Source: Bacteroidota bacterium (GTDB taxonomy: Bacteria; Bacteroidota; Bacteroidia; Chitinophagales; Chitinophagaceae). From it: DNA of 64,000 nt. Location of the stretch: contig JAHEFK010000001.1 in the NCBI GenBank assembly GCA_024640225.1, forward strand, positions 22,773 to 86,772, written 5' to 3'. Shown one piece after another: positions 35,642 through 44,782 of the stretch; the first letter of the stretch is position 1, and each line of letters opens with the position of its first letter. The notes under the pieces were generated by a model. The model was not told the DNA's origin. It did not search any database and was given only the letters and a program-made list of their open reading frames with translations. A program made the translations under genes and the position numbers.

Positions 35642-36310
35642 GTGAAACAAGTCATATTAGCAGTTTTAGTTTTGGCAATTCTTTCGGCTTCTTCTTGCAA
35701 AAAATTAGAGGGAGATAACCAAAACCTAGTAGCCACTAACCAAAGTGTATTCGATTTGATGTCAACAAAACAGGGTTCTTGGTGGATGTATGGCAATAGA
35801 AATGATACGGTATTTATACGGTATGCAACCGGTAAAGACACGACTAAACTGGGCTTGAAATATAGTTTTTATACCCGTAGAGATACCATAACTACCACTA
35901 CCTCTCCGGAGTTTTTTGGTAAAAATGAAGGAAAGTACCTAACCCTTGTAGATTTGGATGGTAATGAAACGAATTATATCAATTATGTATTTTGGTATGA
36001 TGGAAAAACCAGCTGGACCAATGATGGCGAGTATAATTCTGGTACTATTTTGGGAAAAGTAATTGTTACCATTTCTTCCGCTATCGTTCAAACAGGACTC
36101 ACGATTACCCAAAATGGAAAAACCTATAATGATGTGTATCATGTTCATTCCACTTTAAAAGCAGGTGCGCTAAATATCGATTTAGGAACTTTAGACATCT
36201 GGTTCGCTAAAAACATTGGTATCATTAGAGAGGAGGCCGATTTAAATGCATTAGGACTTTATAAAAATAAGTACACCGACTCCCTAATCAATTATCATAT
36301 TCAACCTTAA
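35642..36310 (+). CDS. Hypothetical lipoprotein
   Basis: A 222-residue predicted lipoprotein starting with GTG. The signal peptide MKQVILAVLVLAILSASSC ends in lipobox SASSC (Cys19), followed by KKLEGDNQN. The mature protein looks beta-rich with aromatic strands (GSWWMYGNRNDTVFIRY, YINYVFWYDGKTSW, LDIWFAKNIGIIREEADL). The last motif, a 'fAkniGiIreea' strand near the C-terminus, is common in Bacteroidota lipoproteins that resemble LolA/MlaA-type or DUF-type beta-barrel folds; I cannot name the family. It sits between two terminators and is therefore a single-gene unit. Confidence 0.75.
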   Translation: MKQVILAVLVLAILSASSCKKLEGDNQNLVATNQSVFDLMSTKQGSWWMYGNRNDTVFIRYATGKDTTKLGLKYSFYTRRDTITTTTSPEFFGKNEGKYLTLVDLDGNETNYINYVFWYDGKTSWTNDGEYNSGTILGKVIVTISSAIVQTGLTITQNGKTYNDVYHVHSTLKAGALNIDLGTLDIWFAKNIGIIREEADLNALGLYKNKYTDSLINYHIQP

Positions 36311-36316
36311 TAAAAC

Positions 36317-36341
36317 AACCCACTGTAAAGTGGGTTTTTTT
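36317..36341 (+). terminator. Terminator after the 222-residue lipoprotein gene
   Basis: An 8-bp stem (AACCCACT / AGTGGGTT) with a GTAA loop followed by a T tract, starting 7 bp beyond the stop codon. Confidence 0.85.
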
Positions 36342-36406
36342 GTGGATACATTTGTGCACAACCTAGTGCTTAATCCAACAAATATGATATTAAATAGCAT
36401 TTTATT

Positions 36407-36438
36407 TTTGCAAATAATCTATTACCAAGTTAACTTTG
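36407..36438 (+). promoter_or_regulatory. gcvP promoter (-33 TTTG, -7 TAACTTTG)
   Basis: TTTG at 36407-36410 and TAACTTTG at 36431-36438 are separated by 20 bp, a close match to the Bacteroidota consensus. The leader to the ATG at 36476 is about 30 nt, too short for a glycine riboswitch, and none is seen. Confidence 0.8.
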
Positions 36439-36475
36439 CAGTCACAATTTAACGCCCTTATATACTTTTAATTTT

Positions 36476-39343
36476 ATGTCTTTATTTGCTCTACAACGTA
36501 ACGAATTTAAAAGCCGACACATTGGCCCTAGTCAAGAAGCTACTGCAGCTATGCTTAAAACCATAGGAGAAAGTTCATTAGACAGCTTGATAGATAAAAC
36601 GGTGCCTAATGCTATACGCATGCAATCGCCTTTAAATTTGCCAGCTCCAATGCATGAAGCTGCCTATTTGCAACATGTACAGGAAATGGGGAGTAAAAAT
36701 ATTGTAGCAAAGAATTTTATTGGGCAAGGTTACTATGGCACCTATACACCCAGTGTGATTTTGAGAACTATTTTCGAAAATCCAGGATGGTATACACAAT
36801 ACACACCTTACCAAGCAGAGATTGCGCAAGGTCGCTTAGAGAGCTTATTGAATTATCAAACGATGGTATCCGACTTAACAGGATTGCCCATAGCAAACGC
36901 TTCTTTATTAGATGAAGCAACTGCTGCATCAGAAGCAATGACGATGTTCTTCAACATGTTAAATAAAAATCAGGATAGTATAGAGCGTCCAAAGTTTTTT
37001 GTAGATCAACATTGTTTCCCTCAAACTATAGATGTATTAAAAACAAGAGCATTACCAATAGGTATCGAATTAATAATCGGTGACTATAAAACAGCTAGTC
37101 TTGATGCTACTTATTTTGGTGCTTTAGTGCAATATCCAAATGATAAAGGAAGCATCGAAGATTATGCTAATTTTATTCAAGCAGCACATCATGCTGGTGC
37201 ATTTGTTGCAATGGCAACTGATTTGTTGGCACTAACTTTATTGAAAAGTCCAGGGGAATTAGGAGCAGATGCTGCTTTGGGTTCTGCTCAACGTTTTGGT
37301 GTACCAATGGGCTTTGGTGGCCCACATGCTGCCTTTTTTGCGGTGTCTGATGAATTTAAACGTCAAATTCCTGGTCGTATTATCGGTATTAGTATCGACG
37401 CAAATGGCAACAGAGCCTTGCGTATGGCTTTACAAACGCGTGAGCAACATATCAAAAGAGAAAAAGCAACTTCTAATATTTGTACCGCACAAGCGTTATT
37501 AGCAAATATGGCTGCGATGTACGCCGTATATCACGGTCCACAAGGCTTGAAAACTATTGCAACGCGAATCAATCAATTAACATCAGCGCTTGCTACTGCC
37601 TTAAAAGCTGTAGCGCCTAATGTCATTAAAGTAGAAAATGCGTCCGCATTTGACACCCTATTGGTGCATGTGCCTGCAACAAAAACAATAGCTGCTTTAG
37701 CTAATGCAGCACATATCAACTTTAGATATTTCAACGAAACACAACTTGGTATTTCATTAGATGAAACAACGAGTGTAGATGATATCAATGCAATAATTGC
37801 TTTATTTGCGAAAGCTTATGAAGGAATAAATACAGCTGCAAATATTATTGATGCGTCTATGATTCCAAGTGCTTTAGAAAGAACTAGTGCTTATTTAACG
37901 CATTCCGTTTTTAATAGTCATCATAGTGAAACGCAAATGATGCGCTATATAAAAAAATTAGAAAATAGAGATTTATCCTTAAATACTAGTATGATTTCAT
38001 TAGGCTCTTGCACAATGAAATTAAATGCAGCAAGTGAAATGATGCCATTGAGCAATCCAAATTGGGGGGCTTTACATCCCTTTGCTCCTGCACATCAAAC
38101 TTTAGGCTACCAAGAAATGGCCGATAAATTAAGTGCGTTTTTATGTGAAATCACCAAATTTGATGCTTGTAGCTTACAACCCAATAGTGGTGCTCAAGGA
38201 GAATATGCTGGTTTATTAACCATCAGAAATTATCACATCAGCAAAGGTGAGCATCATAGAGATGTAATGTTGATACCAATTTCTGCACATGGTACCAATC
38301 CAGCTTCTGCTGTTATGGCTGGTTATAAAGTTGTGGTAGTGAAAGCACTTGAAAATGGATATATCGATATAGCTGACCTTAAAGAAAAAGCACAAGCACA
38401 CGCAGCCAATCTTGCAGGTATTATGATTACGTATCCTTCAACCTATGGTGTGTATGAGGAAACGGTTATTGAAATTACTGATTTAATTCATCAGTACGGC
38501 GGACAAGTATACATGGATGGTGCCAATATGAATGCGCAAGTTGGACTCACAGCACCGGGCTTAATTGGTGCAGATGTATGCCATTTGAATCTTCATAAAA
38601 CATTTGCTATTCCGCACGGTGGTGGCGGACCAGGCATGGGACCTATTTGTGTAAAAGCGCATCTTGCCCCACATCTTCCGGGTCATATTCACAACAATAG
38701 TGCTGTAACAGCTGTTTCTGCTGCACCTTATGGATCAGCATCTATTTTATTAATTTCTTATGCGTATATCTGCATGTTAGGTGCAGAAGGGGTAACTGAT
38801 GCGACTAAGTATGCAATACTAAATGCTAATTATATGCGTGCTCGCTTAGATAAAGCATATGATATTTTATATACCGGTGTAAGTGGAACTTGTGCGCATG
38901 AATTTATTGTAGATCTTCGTCCGTTTAAAGCAAGTGTTGGCGTAGAAGCGGAAGACATTGCTAAGCGTTTAATTGATTATGGTTTCCATGCTCCTACTAT
39001 GAGTTTCCCTGTAGCCGGAACTATAATGATAGAACCTACAGAAAGTGAAGATAAAGCTGAGCTCGATCGCTTTTGCGATGCTTTATTAGCAATTCGTGAA
39101 GAAATAAAAGCAATCGAAACGGGTAGTGCAGACAAAGCAAATAATGTATTGAAGCATGCACCTCATACGCAAGCATTGGTTTGTAGTACTTCTTGGGATA
39201 GGCCATATACGAGAGAGCAAGCAGCTTTCCCATTAGCTTATGTAAGTGAAAATAAATTCTGGCCATTTGTATCTAGAATTAATAACACGCATGGTGATAG
39301 AAATTTAGTATGTACGTGTGAGCCAACAGAAGCCTATATGTAA
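36476..39343 (+). CDS. gcvP: Glycine dehydrogenase (decarboxylating), P protein of the glycine cleavage system
   Basis: A 955-residue full-length single-chain P protein. It decarboxylates glycine with pyridoxal phosphate and passes the aminomethyl group to the lipoylated H protein. The start [20 protein letters not shown], the N-half [14 protein letters not shown] and [14 protein letters not shown], and the C-half PLP-lysine motif [19 protein letters not shown] are clear, as are [14 protein letters not shown] and [12 protein letters not shown]. The two halves are the homologous subunits that are separate genes in some bacteria. gcvT and gcvH are not in the window. It has its own promoter and a strong terminator. 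Confidence 0.97.
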   Translation: MSLFALQRNEFKSRHIGPSQEATAAMLKTIGESSLDSLIDKTVPNAIRMQSPLNLPAPMHEAAYLQHVQEMGSKNIVAKNFIGQGYYGTYTPSVILRTIFENPGWYTQYTPYQAEIAQGRLESLLNYQTMVSDLTGLPIANASLLDEATAASEAMTMFFNMLNKNQDSIERPKFFVDQHCFPQTIDVLKTRALPIGIELIIGDYKTASLDATYFGALVQYPNDKGSIEDYANFIQAAHHAGAFVAMATDLLALTLLKSPGELGADAALGSAQRFGVPMGFGGPHAAFFAVSDEFKRQIPGRIIGISIDANGNRALRMALQTREQHIKREKATSNICTAQALLANMAAMYAVYHGPQGLKTIATRINQLTSALATALKAVAPNVIKVENASAFDTLLVHVPATKTIAALANAAHINFRYFNETQLGISLDETTSVDDINAIIALFAKAYEGINTAANIIDASMIPSALERTSAYLTHSVFNSHHSETQMMRYIKKLENRDLSLNTSMISLGSCTMKLNAASEMMPLSNPNWGALHPFAPAHQTLGYQEMADKLSAFLCEITKFDACSLQPNSGAQGEYAGLLTIRNYHISKGEHHRDVMLIPISAHGTNPASAVMAGYKVVVVKALENGYIDIADLKEKAQAHAANLAGIMITYPSTYGVYEETVIEITDLIHQYGGQVYMDGANMNAQVGLTAPGLIGADVCHLNLHKTFAIPHGGGGPGMGPICVKAHLAPHLPGHIHNNSAVTAVSAAPYGSASILLISYAYICMLGAEGVTDATKYAILNANYMRARLDKAYDILYTGVSGTCAHEFIVDLRPFKASVGVEAEDIAKRLIDYGFHAPTMSFPVAGTIMIEPTESEDKAELDRFCDALLAIREEIKAIETGSADKANNVLKHAPHTQALVCSTSWDRPYTREQAAFPLAYVSENKFWPFVSRINNTHGDRNLVCTCEPTEAYM

Positions 39344-39370
39344 GAGCAGCTCTTGCTAGTAATAATAAAT

Positions 39371-39406
39371 AAAAAAACCGAGTAGCGAAAGCTACTCGGT
39401 TTTTTT
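39371..39406. terminator. Bidirectional terminator between gcvP and the small 78-residue ORF
   Basis: A 16-bp stem (seven A, then CCGAGTAGC, pairing with GCTACTCGG and T) closed by a GAAA tetraloop. It has T tracts on both strands and its left arm follows gcvP by 27 bp. The right arm overlaps the stop codon of the minus-strand ORF, so it can end both transcripts. Confidence 0.88.
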
Positions 39407-39641
39407 ATTGTACATGTTTTTCAATAATATCGCTTACAGCTAAAATGATTTCGTAATCAATTGGTGGATGGTCACCGGGAACAATATCATAACGACCAAT
39501 AGCTGCATATTGCATAGCAAATCTAGGAAGTCCTTGAATATTGATTTCGTAATAAAAACCGTCTGCTCGAGAATGAGGAACTACACTTACAAAAAAGTTC
39601 TTTTTGTTTGCCGTAATGTGGTCTGTGAAATGAGCAGGCAT
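39405..39641 (-). CDS. Small hypothetical protein coupled to the rhodanese-thioredoxin gene
   Basis: A 78-residue protein with no signal peptide or membrane segment. I place the start at 39641 (MPAHFTDHITANKKNFF): its ATG overlaps the stop of the upstream gene in a TAATG junction, which implies translational coupling. A longer in-frame reading from 39707 would lie wholly inside the upstream gene and is unlikely. The sequence has a small mixed alpha/beta look (FFVSVVPHSRADGFYYEINI, then YEIILAVSDIIEKHV). I do not recognise the family. Confidence 0.65.
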   Translation of the reverse strand: MPAHFTDHITANKKNFFVSVVPHSRADGFYYEINIQGLPRFAMQYAAIGRYDIVPGDHPPIDYEIILAVSDIIEKHVQ

Positions 39642-40345
39642 TAGTTGATTTGTTTTTTTATAGCAGCTTCCATTTCTTGTTCTTCTAAGATTCCTTCCGC
39701 TCTCCAAGCTTCTTTACCCTCTTTATACAAAATAAAGGTTGGCATATGCAATACTTGTTGGTCTTGAATAATTAACGTCTGAACGCCACCATCTACTTTA
39801 ATAAAGTGTATTTTATTCGAAAATTGTTGTTGCATTTTTTTATAAACAGGTTCCATTTTTCTGCAAGGTGGGCACCATGGCGCACCAATATCAACTAATA
39901 CATAAGTAGCTGCTTTCAGCATTTCTTGATAGGCTGCAGGGGTGATTTGTACGGTATTATTATTACCCTCTATTTCTTTACCTTCTGCCCGCCAAGCTGT
40001 TATGCCGCCTTCTAATTCGTTTACTTCCGTGAAGCCTTTTTCACGTAAAATAGAGGAAGCACGTTTACTTCTGCCGCCACTTAAACAATATACAAACACA
40101 GGTTTTTTCTTATCTAATGCATTGATGCGTCTATTAAATTCTTCGCCATCTTGTATGGGCGCTAACATGGCTCCTTTAATATGACCAGAAGCAAATTCTT
40201 CTGCACTGCGCACATCTAAAAATTGTGCATTTTTATTTTCCAATCCTTTTTGAAAAGTCTCCACATCAACTGTTTGCGACTGCACACAGGCATTATGAAC
40301 AAGCAATAAATAACAACAAAATAAAAGACGGAACATTTTTTTCAT
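39641..40345 (-). CDS. Rhodanese-thioredoxin fusion, exported
   Basis: A 234-residue exported protein combining two redox/sulfur domains. A hydrophobic signal (MFRLLFCCYLLLVHNAC) ends at a possible but weak lipobox (Cys20). Residues ~27-125 are a rhodanese domain: QFLDVRSAEEFASGHIKGA and the active-site loop VYCLSGGRS with Cys87. Residues ~135-234 are a thioredoxin domain with WCPPC (Cys158, Cys161) and MPTFILYKEGKE. A role in periplasmic or outer-membrane thiol chemistry is inferred. The start at 40345 is chosen because a -7 box ends 5 nt upstream of it; the upstream in-frame ATG at 40396 would place that box inside the gene. Confidence 0.88.
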   Translation of the reverse strand: MKKMFRLLFCCYLLLVHNACVQSQTVDVETFQKGLENKNAQFLDVRSAEEFASGHIKGAMLAPIQDGEEFNRRINALDKKKPVFVYCLSGGRSKRASSILREKGFTEVNELEGGITAWRAEGKEIEGNNNTVQITPAAYQEMLKAATYVLVDIGAPWCPPCRKMEPVYKKMQQQFSNKIHFIKVDGGVQTLIIQDQQVLHMPTFILYKEGKEAWRAEGILEEQEMEAAIKKQIN

Positions 40346-40350
40346 AGTCT

Positions 40351-40358
40351 CAAAAATA
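40351..40358 (-). promoter_or_regulatory. -7 box (TATTTTTG) abutting the rhodanese-thioredoxin start
   Basis: Minus-strand TAnnTTTG match whose G is 5 nt from the ATG at 40345. It decides the start codon and suggests a leaderless transcript. Confidence 0.55.
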
Positions 40359-40437
40359 ACTAAAAGGAATGTATTTTTCATGAATTTTATAATCAATATT
40401 ATCGTAGTTTTATATGTCTAAATTTTAATAACCAATC

Positions 40438-42414
40438 ATGAAAAGAGCTTTTCATTTACGTAGCCTTTTACTAATTATAATAGTACTTCACATAAGTTTT
40501 CATGCTACAAGTTATGCTTGTCAACAGGCTACTTATAAAACCAATAAGAAATTATTAAAAACAGCGATTGCAGATGCTCGCGAGGACTATTATGATATAA
40601 AGTATACCAAGTTGATCATTGCAATGAACAATACCAATACCAATATCGCTGGTTCGGTCGTCTATAATGCAGTGGTAAGTAATGCGTTTATGAATGAATA
40701 TGTTTTTGAGTTATTAAACACTTTGCAAATCGATTCGGTTTTTGTAAACAATCAATTGTGTACCTATGCGCGTAATGGCAATGTAGTTTCGGTGCCGCTT
40801 TCTAGTTCATTGACGGCTGGAACATTTTTTACTACAAAAATTGTATATCATGGTGCTCCAACAAGTGGTACGGGCTTCTTTTCAGCAGGTATTAATACGA
40901 TTGCTTCGCCTTCTTGGGGAAATAAAGTAACGTATACCATGAGTGCTTCTTATCATGGATTTGAATGGTTTCCATGCAAGCAATCACTTAAAGATAAAAT
41001 TGATTCTTCGAGTGTTTGGATAATCGTACCCGATACTTTAAAGGCAGGCAGTAATGGTTTGTTAAATAAGGTTACGAGCCTTCCTAATAATTTAAAAAGA
41101 TATGAGTGGTCTACAAAATATCCTATTGATTACTATTTAATTTCGGCAAGCGTGGCTAACTATGTAGATTATTCTTATTACATGCATTTCGACAATAGTA
41201 CCGACAGCATGCTGATACAAAATTATGTGTATAACAATCCTGCTACGTTGCCCAATTTTAAAGCAGTAATTGATAGTACCGGCTTAATGATCAATCAACT
41301 TTCCAATTTATTTGGTCGCTATCCATTTTCACAAGAAAAGTATGGGCACTGCATGGCACCTTTAAGTGGAGGTATGGAACATCAAACCATGACAACGCTT
41401 GGCTTTTTTAGTGGCACCTTAGTGGTACATGAATTAGGTCACCAGTGGTTTGGAGATTATGTAACTTGTGATAATTGGGGAGATATTTGGTTGAATGAAG
41501 GATTTGCTTCTTATGTAGAACAATTATTTGTGAATAAATTTTATACACCAGCAATAGCGTTCAATTACCGAACGGCGGTGCATAATAGAGTAATGCAACA
41601 AGCGGGTGGGACGGTATTCTGTAATGACACGACTGATGAGAATAGAATTTATGATAGTCGTTTGACCTATGATAAAGGTGCCGCTGTTTTGCACATGCTT
41701 CGATATTTAGCACCTAAAGATTCTTTATTTTTTGCCGGCATCAAAAATTATTTAAGTGCTCATGCATTTAGTACTGCAACAACAGGCGATTTAAAAGCTG
41801 CCTTAAGCACAGCATATCAAAAGAACTTAGACACCTTTTTCAATCAATGGGTGTATGGCGAAGGATATCCAACCTACAGTGCAGAATGGAATCAACAAAT
41901 CAATGGAAGTAATTATGATTTTGTAATTAAATTAAATCAAACAACATCAATGCCTTCTTCAGTATCAGCTTTTAATTTGCCACTTCCTGTTTTATTAAGG
42001 TCGCCTCAAGGAGATACAATGTTGTATTTGCCTTTTAATACTGCAACAGCTACCTATAATTGGCCAACGAACACATTTACAAAAACCATATCTTCGGTAG
42101 AAATTGATCCTTCTAATTGGATTGTAAATAAAACAGGTCCAATTATAAAGAATACTGCATTAGCTATAACTAATCCTGTAAATCAAATACTACAAGTAGT
42201 GCCTAATCCTACTAAAGATTTTTGGCAACTAAGCCATGTTACTGTTGGCACTTCATTGCAGTTGACTGATATGAATGGAAAATTGTTATGGAATGAAATA
42301 GCAACTAGTGAGGAAATGCAAATACCAGCAAAAAATCTAGTTCCGGGTAATTATGTGCTTACCGTGCGAGCTGCAAATGCAAGTCAACAAAGTATTCAAA
42401 TAGTGAAAGAATAA
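40438..42414 (+). CDS. M1-family aminopeptidase with T9SS type A sorting domain
   Basis: A 658-residue exported zinc peptidase. A signal peptide (LLLIIIVLHISFHATSYA) leads into an N-terminal beta domain. The gluzincin site is complete: HELGH at 331-335 and the third ligand Glu354 in WLNEGFASYVEQ, an HExxH-x18-E arrangement. The exopeptidase loop reads GGMEHQTMTT, where canonical M1 has GAMEN, so the specificity may be altered. The last ~75 residues (VVPNPTKDFWQLS, LTDMNGKLLWNE, LVPGNYVLTVRA) form a type A T9SS C-terminal domain, so the enzyme should be secreted or surface-bound. It converges with porQ, stop codon against stop codon. Confidence 0.92.
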   Translation: MKRAFHLRSLLLIIIVLHISFHATSYACQQATYKTNKKLLKTAIADAREDYYDIKYTKLIIAMNNTNTNIAGSVVYNAVVSNAFMNEYVFELLNTLQIDSVFVNNQLCTYARNGNVVSVPLSSSLTAGTFFTTKIVYHGAPTSGTGFFSAGINTIASPSWGNKVTYTMSASYHGFEWFPCKQSLKDKIDSSSVWIIVPDTLKAGSNGLLNKVTSLPNNLKRYEWSTKYPIDYYLISASVANYVDYSYYMHFDNSTDSMLIQNYVYNNPATLPNFKAVIDSTGLMINQLSNLFGRYPFSQEKYGHCMAPLSGGMEHQTMTTLGFFSGTLVVHELGHQWFGDYVTCDNWGDIWLNEGFASYVEQLFVNKFYTPAIAFNYRTAVHNRVMQQAGGTVFCNDTTDENRIYDSRLTYDKGAAVLHMLRYLAPKDSLFFAGIKNYLSAHAFSTATTGDLKAALSTAYQKNLDTFFNQWVYGEGYPTYSAEWNQQINGSNYDFVIKLNQTTSMPSSVSAFNLPLPVLLRSPQGDTMLYLPFNTATATYNWPTNTFTKTISSVEIDPSNWIVNKTGPIIKNTALAITNPVNQILQVVPNPTKDFWQLSHVTVGTSLQLTDMNGKLLWNEIATSEEMQIPAKNLVPGNYVLTVRAANASQQSIQIVKE

Positions 42415-43527
42415 TTATCGATTCCAATATTCATCTGCATAAGCAGTATTCCAATGAATTTTAGATAAGCTGCTTATTTTAGTAAATTTTTGCAAATTAA
42501 TATTCAAGCCAATTTCTGTATAGGGATTGCCTGTAGCCGTAAAACTTCTTGCATAATTAAATTGAATTTTTTCTAGATCGAGCATAAAGCCGAAAGAAAA
42601 ACCAGCCATGCCTGCCGCATCTTTGAGCCCTAATTCTCCCCTACGTAAATGATTGTAAGCCACACTAGCTGTAAATTTTTTATGTAAGTAAATATTAGCT
42701 CCAAAAATAAAATGTCTAAATAATTTATCGGCGAAATAAGATTTATTGGCATTTACATTCGTACTTCCTAAGAAACTACTCGTAACTATATCTGCCGGAT
42801 TATTATATCGAATATCCCATTCGTACAAATGATGTATAGTGGCCATTAGGCGCACTGGTAAATGCGCTAAGCGATGGCTAATGGCAATTTGCAAATCAAA
42901 AGGCAATGCGCTTTTTGTTTCAAAAGATGTCAGGTAAAAACCCATGTTTTTTGCAAGCAATGCAATGTTTAATAATTTGGCAGTATCGGTATACGTTACG
43001 CCTACATCTAATAAAGCGGCATTTGCATGTGCATTGGTGAGTTGAAGATTTGCATATTTTAGTTGAGCCCCATAACGCCATTTGGTTGCATATGATCGAG
43101 AAGCGGTTAAACTTATTACAGATGCGTTGGGTTGAAAAGTTGCATACACATTTCCTACATCGTCGGTAAGATTGGTACTTCCGTAATTAAAGCTATGAAT
43201 GCCTAATGCAAAAGAAGTTTGTAACGCAGCACTATGATAGCCATATTGAAAATGATTGATGGCAATGCTGCTATAATAATTATTGTGATTGATAGACATT
43301 TGATTATGCAAAGAGGGGCGCATCAGAGAAGGATTCTGATCTACTAATCCAATATCCTCAATTGGATCTGAAATAGCAATACCACCTATGGCTGTAGTGT
43401 GTGCAGCACTCGATAATCGTAAGAATTCAAAAGAAAATTGCCCACCTACTACTTGTGCGTTACCATAAACGGTAATACCACATGCTATACCTAAAAGTAA
43501 AAAACGAAATTTTGAAAGCATGTTCAC
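42415..43527 (-). CDS. porQ: T9SS outer-membrane protein PorQ
   Basis: A 370-residue outer-membrane beta-barrel of the PorV/PorQ (FadL-like) group. A signal peptide (RFLLLGIACGITVYGNA) precedes the characteristic N-terminus GGQFSFEFLRLSSAAHTTAIGG, followed by VDQNPSLMRPSLHNQMSI, which mirrors the conserved 'NPA' turn of the family. The remainder is a series of amphipathic strands with aromatic girdles, and the protein ends at a barrel strand. PorQ is a known component of the type IX machinery in Porphyromonas and Flavobacterium. The ATG at 43521 is an equally possible start. PorV would be a close alternative assignment. Confidence 0.82.
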   Translation of the reverse strand: MNMLSKFRFLLLGIACGITVYGNAQVVGGQFSFEFLRLSSAAHTTAIGGIAISDPIEDIGLVDQNPSLMRPSLHNQMSINHNNYYSSIAINHFQYGYHSAALQTSFALGIHSFNYGSTNLTDDVGNVYATFQPNASVISLTASRSYATKWRYGAQLKYANLQLTNAHANAALLDVGVTYTDTAKLLNIALLAKNMGFYLTSFETKSALPFDLQIAISHRLAHLPVRLMATIHHLYEWDIRYNNPADIVTSSFLGSTNVNANKSYFADKLFRHFIFGANIYLHKKFTASVAYNHLRRGELGLKDAAGMAGFSFGFMLDLEKIQFNYARSFTATGNPYTEIGLNINLQKFTKISSLSKIHWNTAYADEYWNR

Positions 43528-43554
43528 AAAACGATTAAGTGGGCAAAAAATTGC

Positions 43555-44379
43555 TTAACTATTTGCTTTTTGGATATCGGCAATGATAGCATCACTTACA
43601 CCCGTGAAAGAGAAACCTCCATCATGGAATAAATTTTGCATAGTTACCATACGGGTATAATCGCTGAATAAAGTAAGGCAGTAGTTAGCACAAGCTTCTG
43701 CGCTTGCATTTCCTAATGGCGACATTTTTTCTGCATAATCTAAAAAGGCATTAAAACCACTTACACCACTACCTGCTGTAGTAACGGTTGGCGATTGTGA
43801 AATGGTATTTACACGTACTTTTTTATGTACACCATAATGATAACCAAAACTACGTGCAATGCTTTCTAACAATGCTTTTGCTTCAGCCATATCATTATAA
43901 CCAGGGAAGGTTCTTTGTGCTGCAATATAAGATAGTGCTACTACAGAACCCCATTCATTGATAGCGTCTAATTTGAACGCCGTTTGCATTACTTTATGAA
44001 AAGATAAAGCAGATATATCAAGTGTTTTTAGAAAATTGTCATAGTTGGTATCGGTATAAGCAAATCCCTTACGAACATTAGGAGACATACCAATTGAGTG
44101 CAAAACAAAATCAACTTTACCGCCAAAATGCTCCATAGCTTTGCTAAATAAGTTTTCAAGATCTTCTACAGAGGTAGCATCCGCGCCAATTACTGGGGCA
44201 TTATTACATTGTGCTGCTAGTTCATTGATTTTTCCCATTCTTAATGCTATAGGCGCATTGGTTAATACAATTTCAGCACCTTCTTCTACTGCTTTTAAAG
44301 CAGTAATCCAAGCAATAGAACGCTCATCTAAAGCGCCAAATACAATACCTTTTTTACCTTTTAATAATTGATTTCCCAT
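43555..44379 (-). CDS. fabI: Enoyl-[acyl-carrier-protein] reductase (NADH)
   Basis: A 274-residue short-chain dehydrogenase-type enoyl-ACP reductase that completes each cycle of fatty acid elongation. The N-terminus MGNQLLKGKKGIVFGALDERSIAW is the FabI cofactor site (GALDERSIAW in place of the SDR GxxxGxG). The active site Tyr-x6-Lys is in PGYNDMAEAKALLESIA. VDFVLHSIGMSP and SPTVTTAGSGVSGF also fit FabI. The start at 44379 is chosen by alignment; the ATG at 44430 would add 17 residues not found in the family. Cytosolic, and divergent from the small lipoprotein gene. Confidence 0.95.
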   Translation of the reverse strand: MGNQLLKGKKGIVFGALDERSIAWITALKAVEEGAEIVLTNAPIALRMGKINELAAQCNNAPVIGADATSVEDLENLFSKAMEHFGGKVDFVLHSIGMSPNVRKGFAYTDTNYDNFLKTLDISALSFHKVMQTAFKLDAINEWGSVVALSYIAAQRTFPGYNDMAEAKALLESIARSFGYHYGVHKKVRVNTISQSPTVTTAGSGVSGFNAFLDYAEKMSPLGNASAEACANYCLTLFSDYTRMVTMQNLFHDGGFSFTGVSDAIIADIQKANS

Positions 44380-44486
44380 AAGTTGATTTTTATATACAGT
44401 AAAAGTAAAAAAAAATGTAGGCTGCACCAAAGCTTTTATCTATTTATCGGGTTTATTTTGAAATTTTTATTTCACCAGTACTCCCG

Positions 44487-44494
44487 TATATTTG
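44487..44494 (+). promoter_or_regulatory. -7 box (TATATTTG) abutting the small lipoprotein start
   Basis: TAnnTTTG match whose G is 5 nt from the ATG at 44500. It rules out the long reading from 44368 and suggests leaderless initiation. Confidence 0.55.
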
Positions 44495-44499
44495 TGCCT

Positions 44500-44769
44500 A
44501 TGAAAGTAAATGCAGTGCTCATTAGCTGTTCGCTTGGCTTATTCATCTTACTCAACGCTTGTGCAGGTGCCAAAACAGATGCATCTATCATTATGCAAGA
44601 AAAAATAGATTCAGCTGTCGGGAGTACCGTAACTAATTTTAAACAGGAACAACAACGCATCAATGATAGTATTATAAACGCTATCGCAAGTCGAAAAGCC
44701 GATTCGATTTGGGCTATTCAACAAAAAAAGGATACCTTATCAAAAGATACCACAAAACCTACATTTTAA
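44500..44769 (+). CDS. Small hypothetical lipoprotein
   Basis: An 89-residue predicted lipoprotein. The signal MKVNAVLISCSLGLFILLNAC ends in lipobox LLNAC (Cys21) and is followed by AGAKTDASII. The rest is a charged, probably coiled-coil helix (MQEKIDSAVGSTV, FKQEQQRINDSIINAI, SRKADSIWAIQQKKD) with a hydrophilic tail. This is the build of small periplasmic coiled-coil lipoproteins; no family is recognised. An in-frame ATG at 44368 exists, but the -7 box at 44487-44494 and the signal peptide favour 44500. It lies 13 bp upstream of aat. Confidence 0.75.
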   Translation: MKVNAVLISCSLGLFILLNACAGAKTDASIIMQEKIDSAVGSTVTNFKQEQQRINDSIINAIASRKADSIWAIQQKKDTLSKDTTKPTF

Positions 44770-44782
44770 ACCAGTTTACTCC

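Noticed and set aside
36439..36475. Possible glycine riboswitch before gcvP
   Set aside because: The leader predicted from the promoter is only about 35 nt, far too short for a glycine aptamer.
39642..39707. Longer reading of the 78-residue ORF from 39707
   Set aside because: The extra 22 codons lie wholly in the rhodanese-thioredoxin gene in another frame and give a low-quality basic peptide.
44368..44499. N-terminal extension of the small lipoprotein ORF before aat
   Set aside because: It overlaps the fabI start, and the lipoprotein signal and the -7 box at 44487-44494 place the start at 44500.
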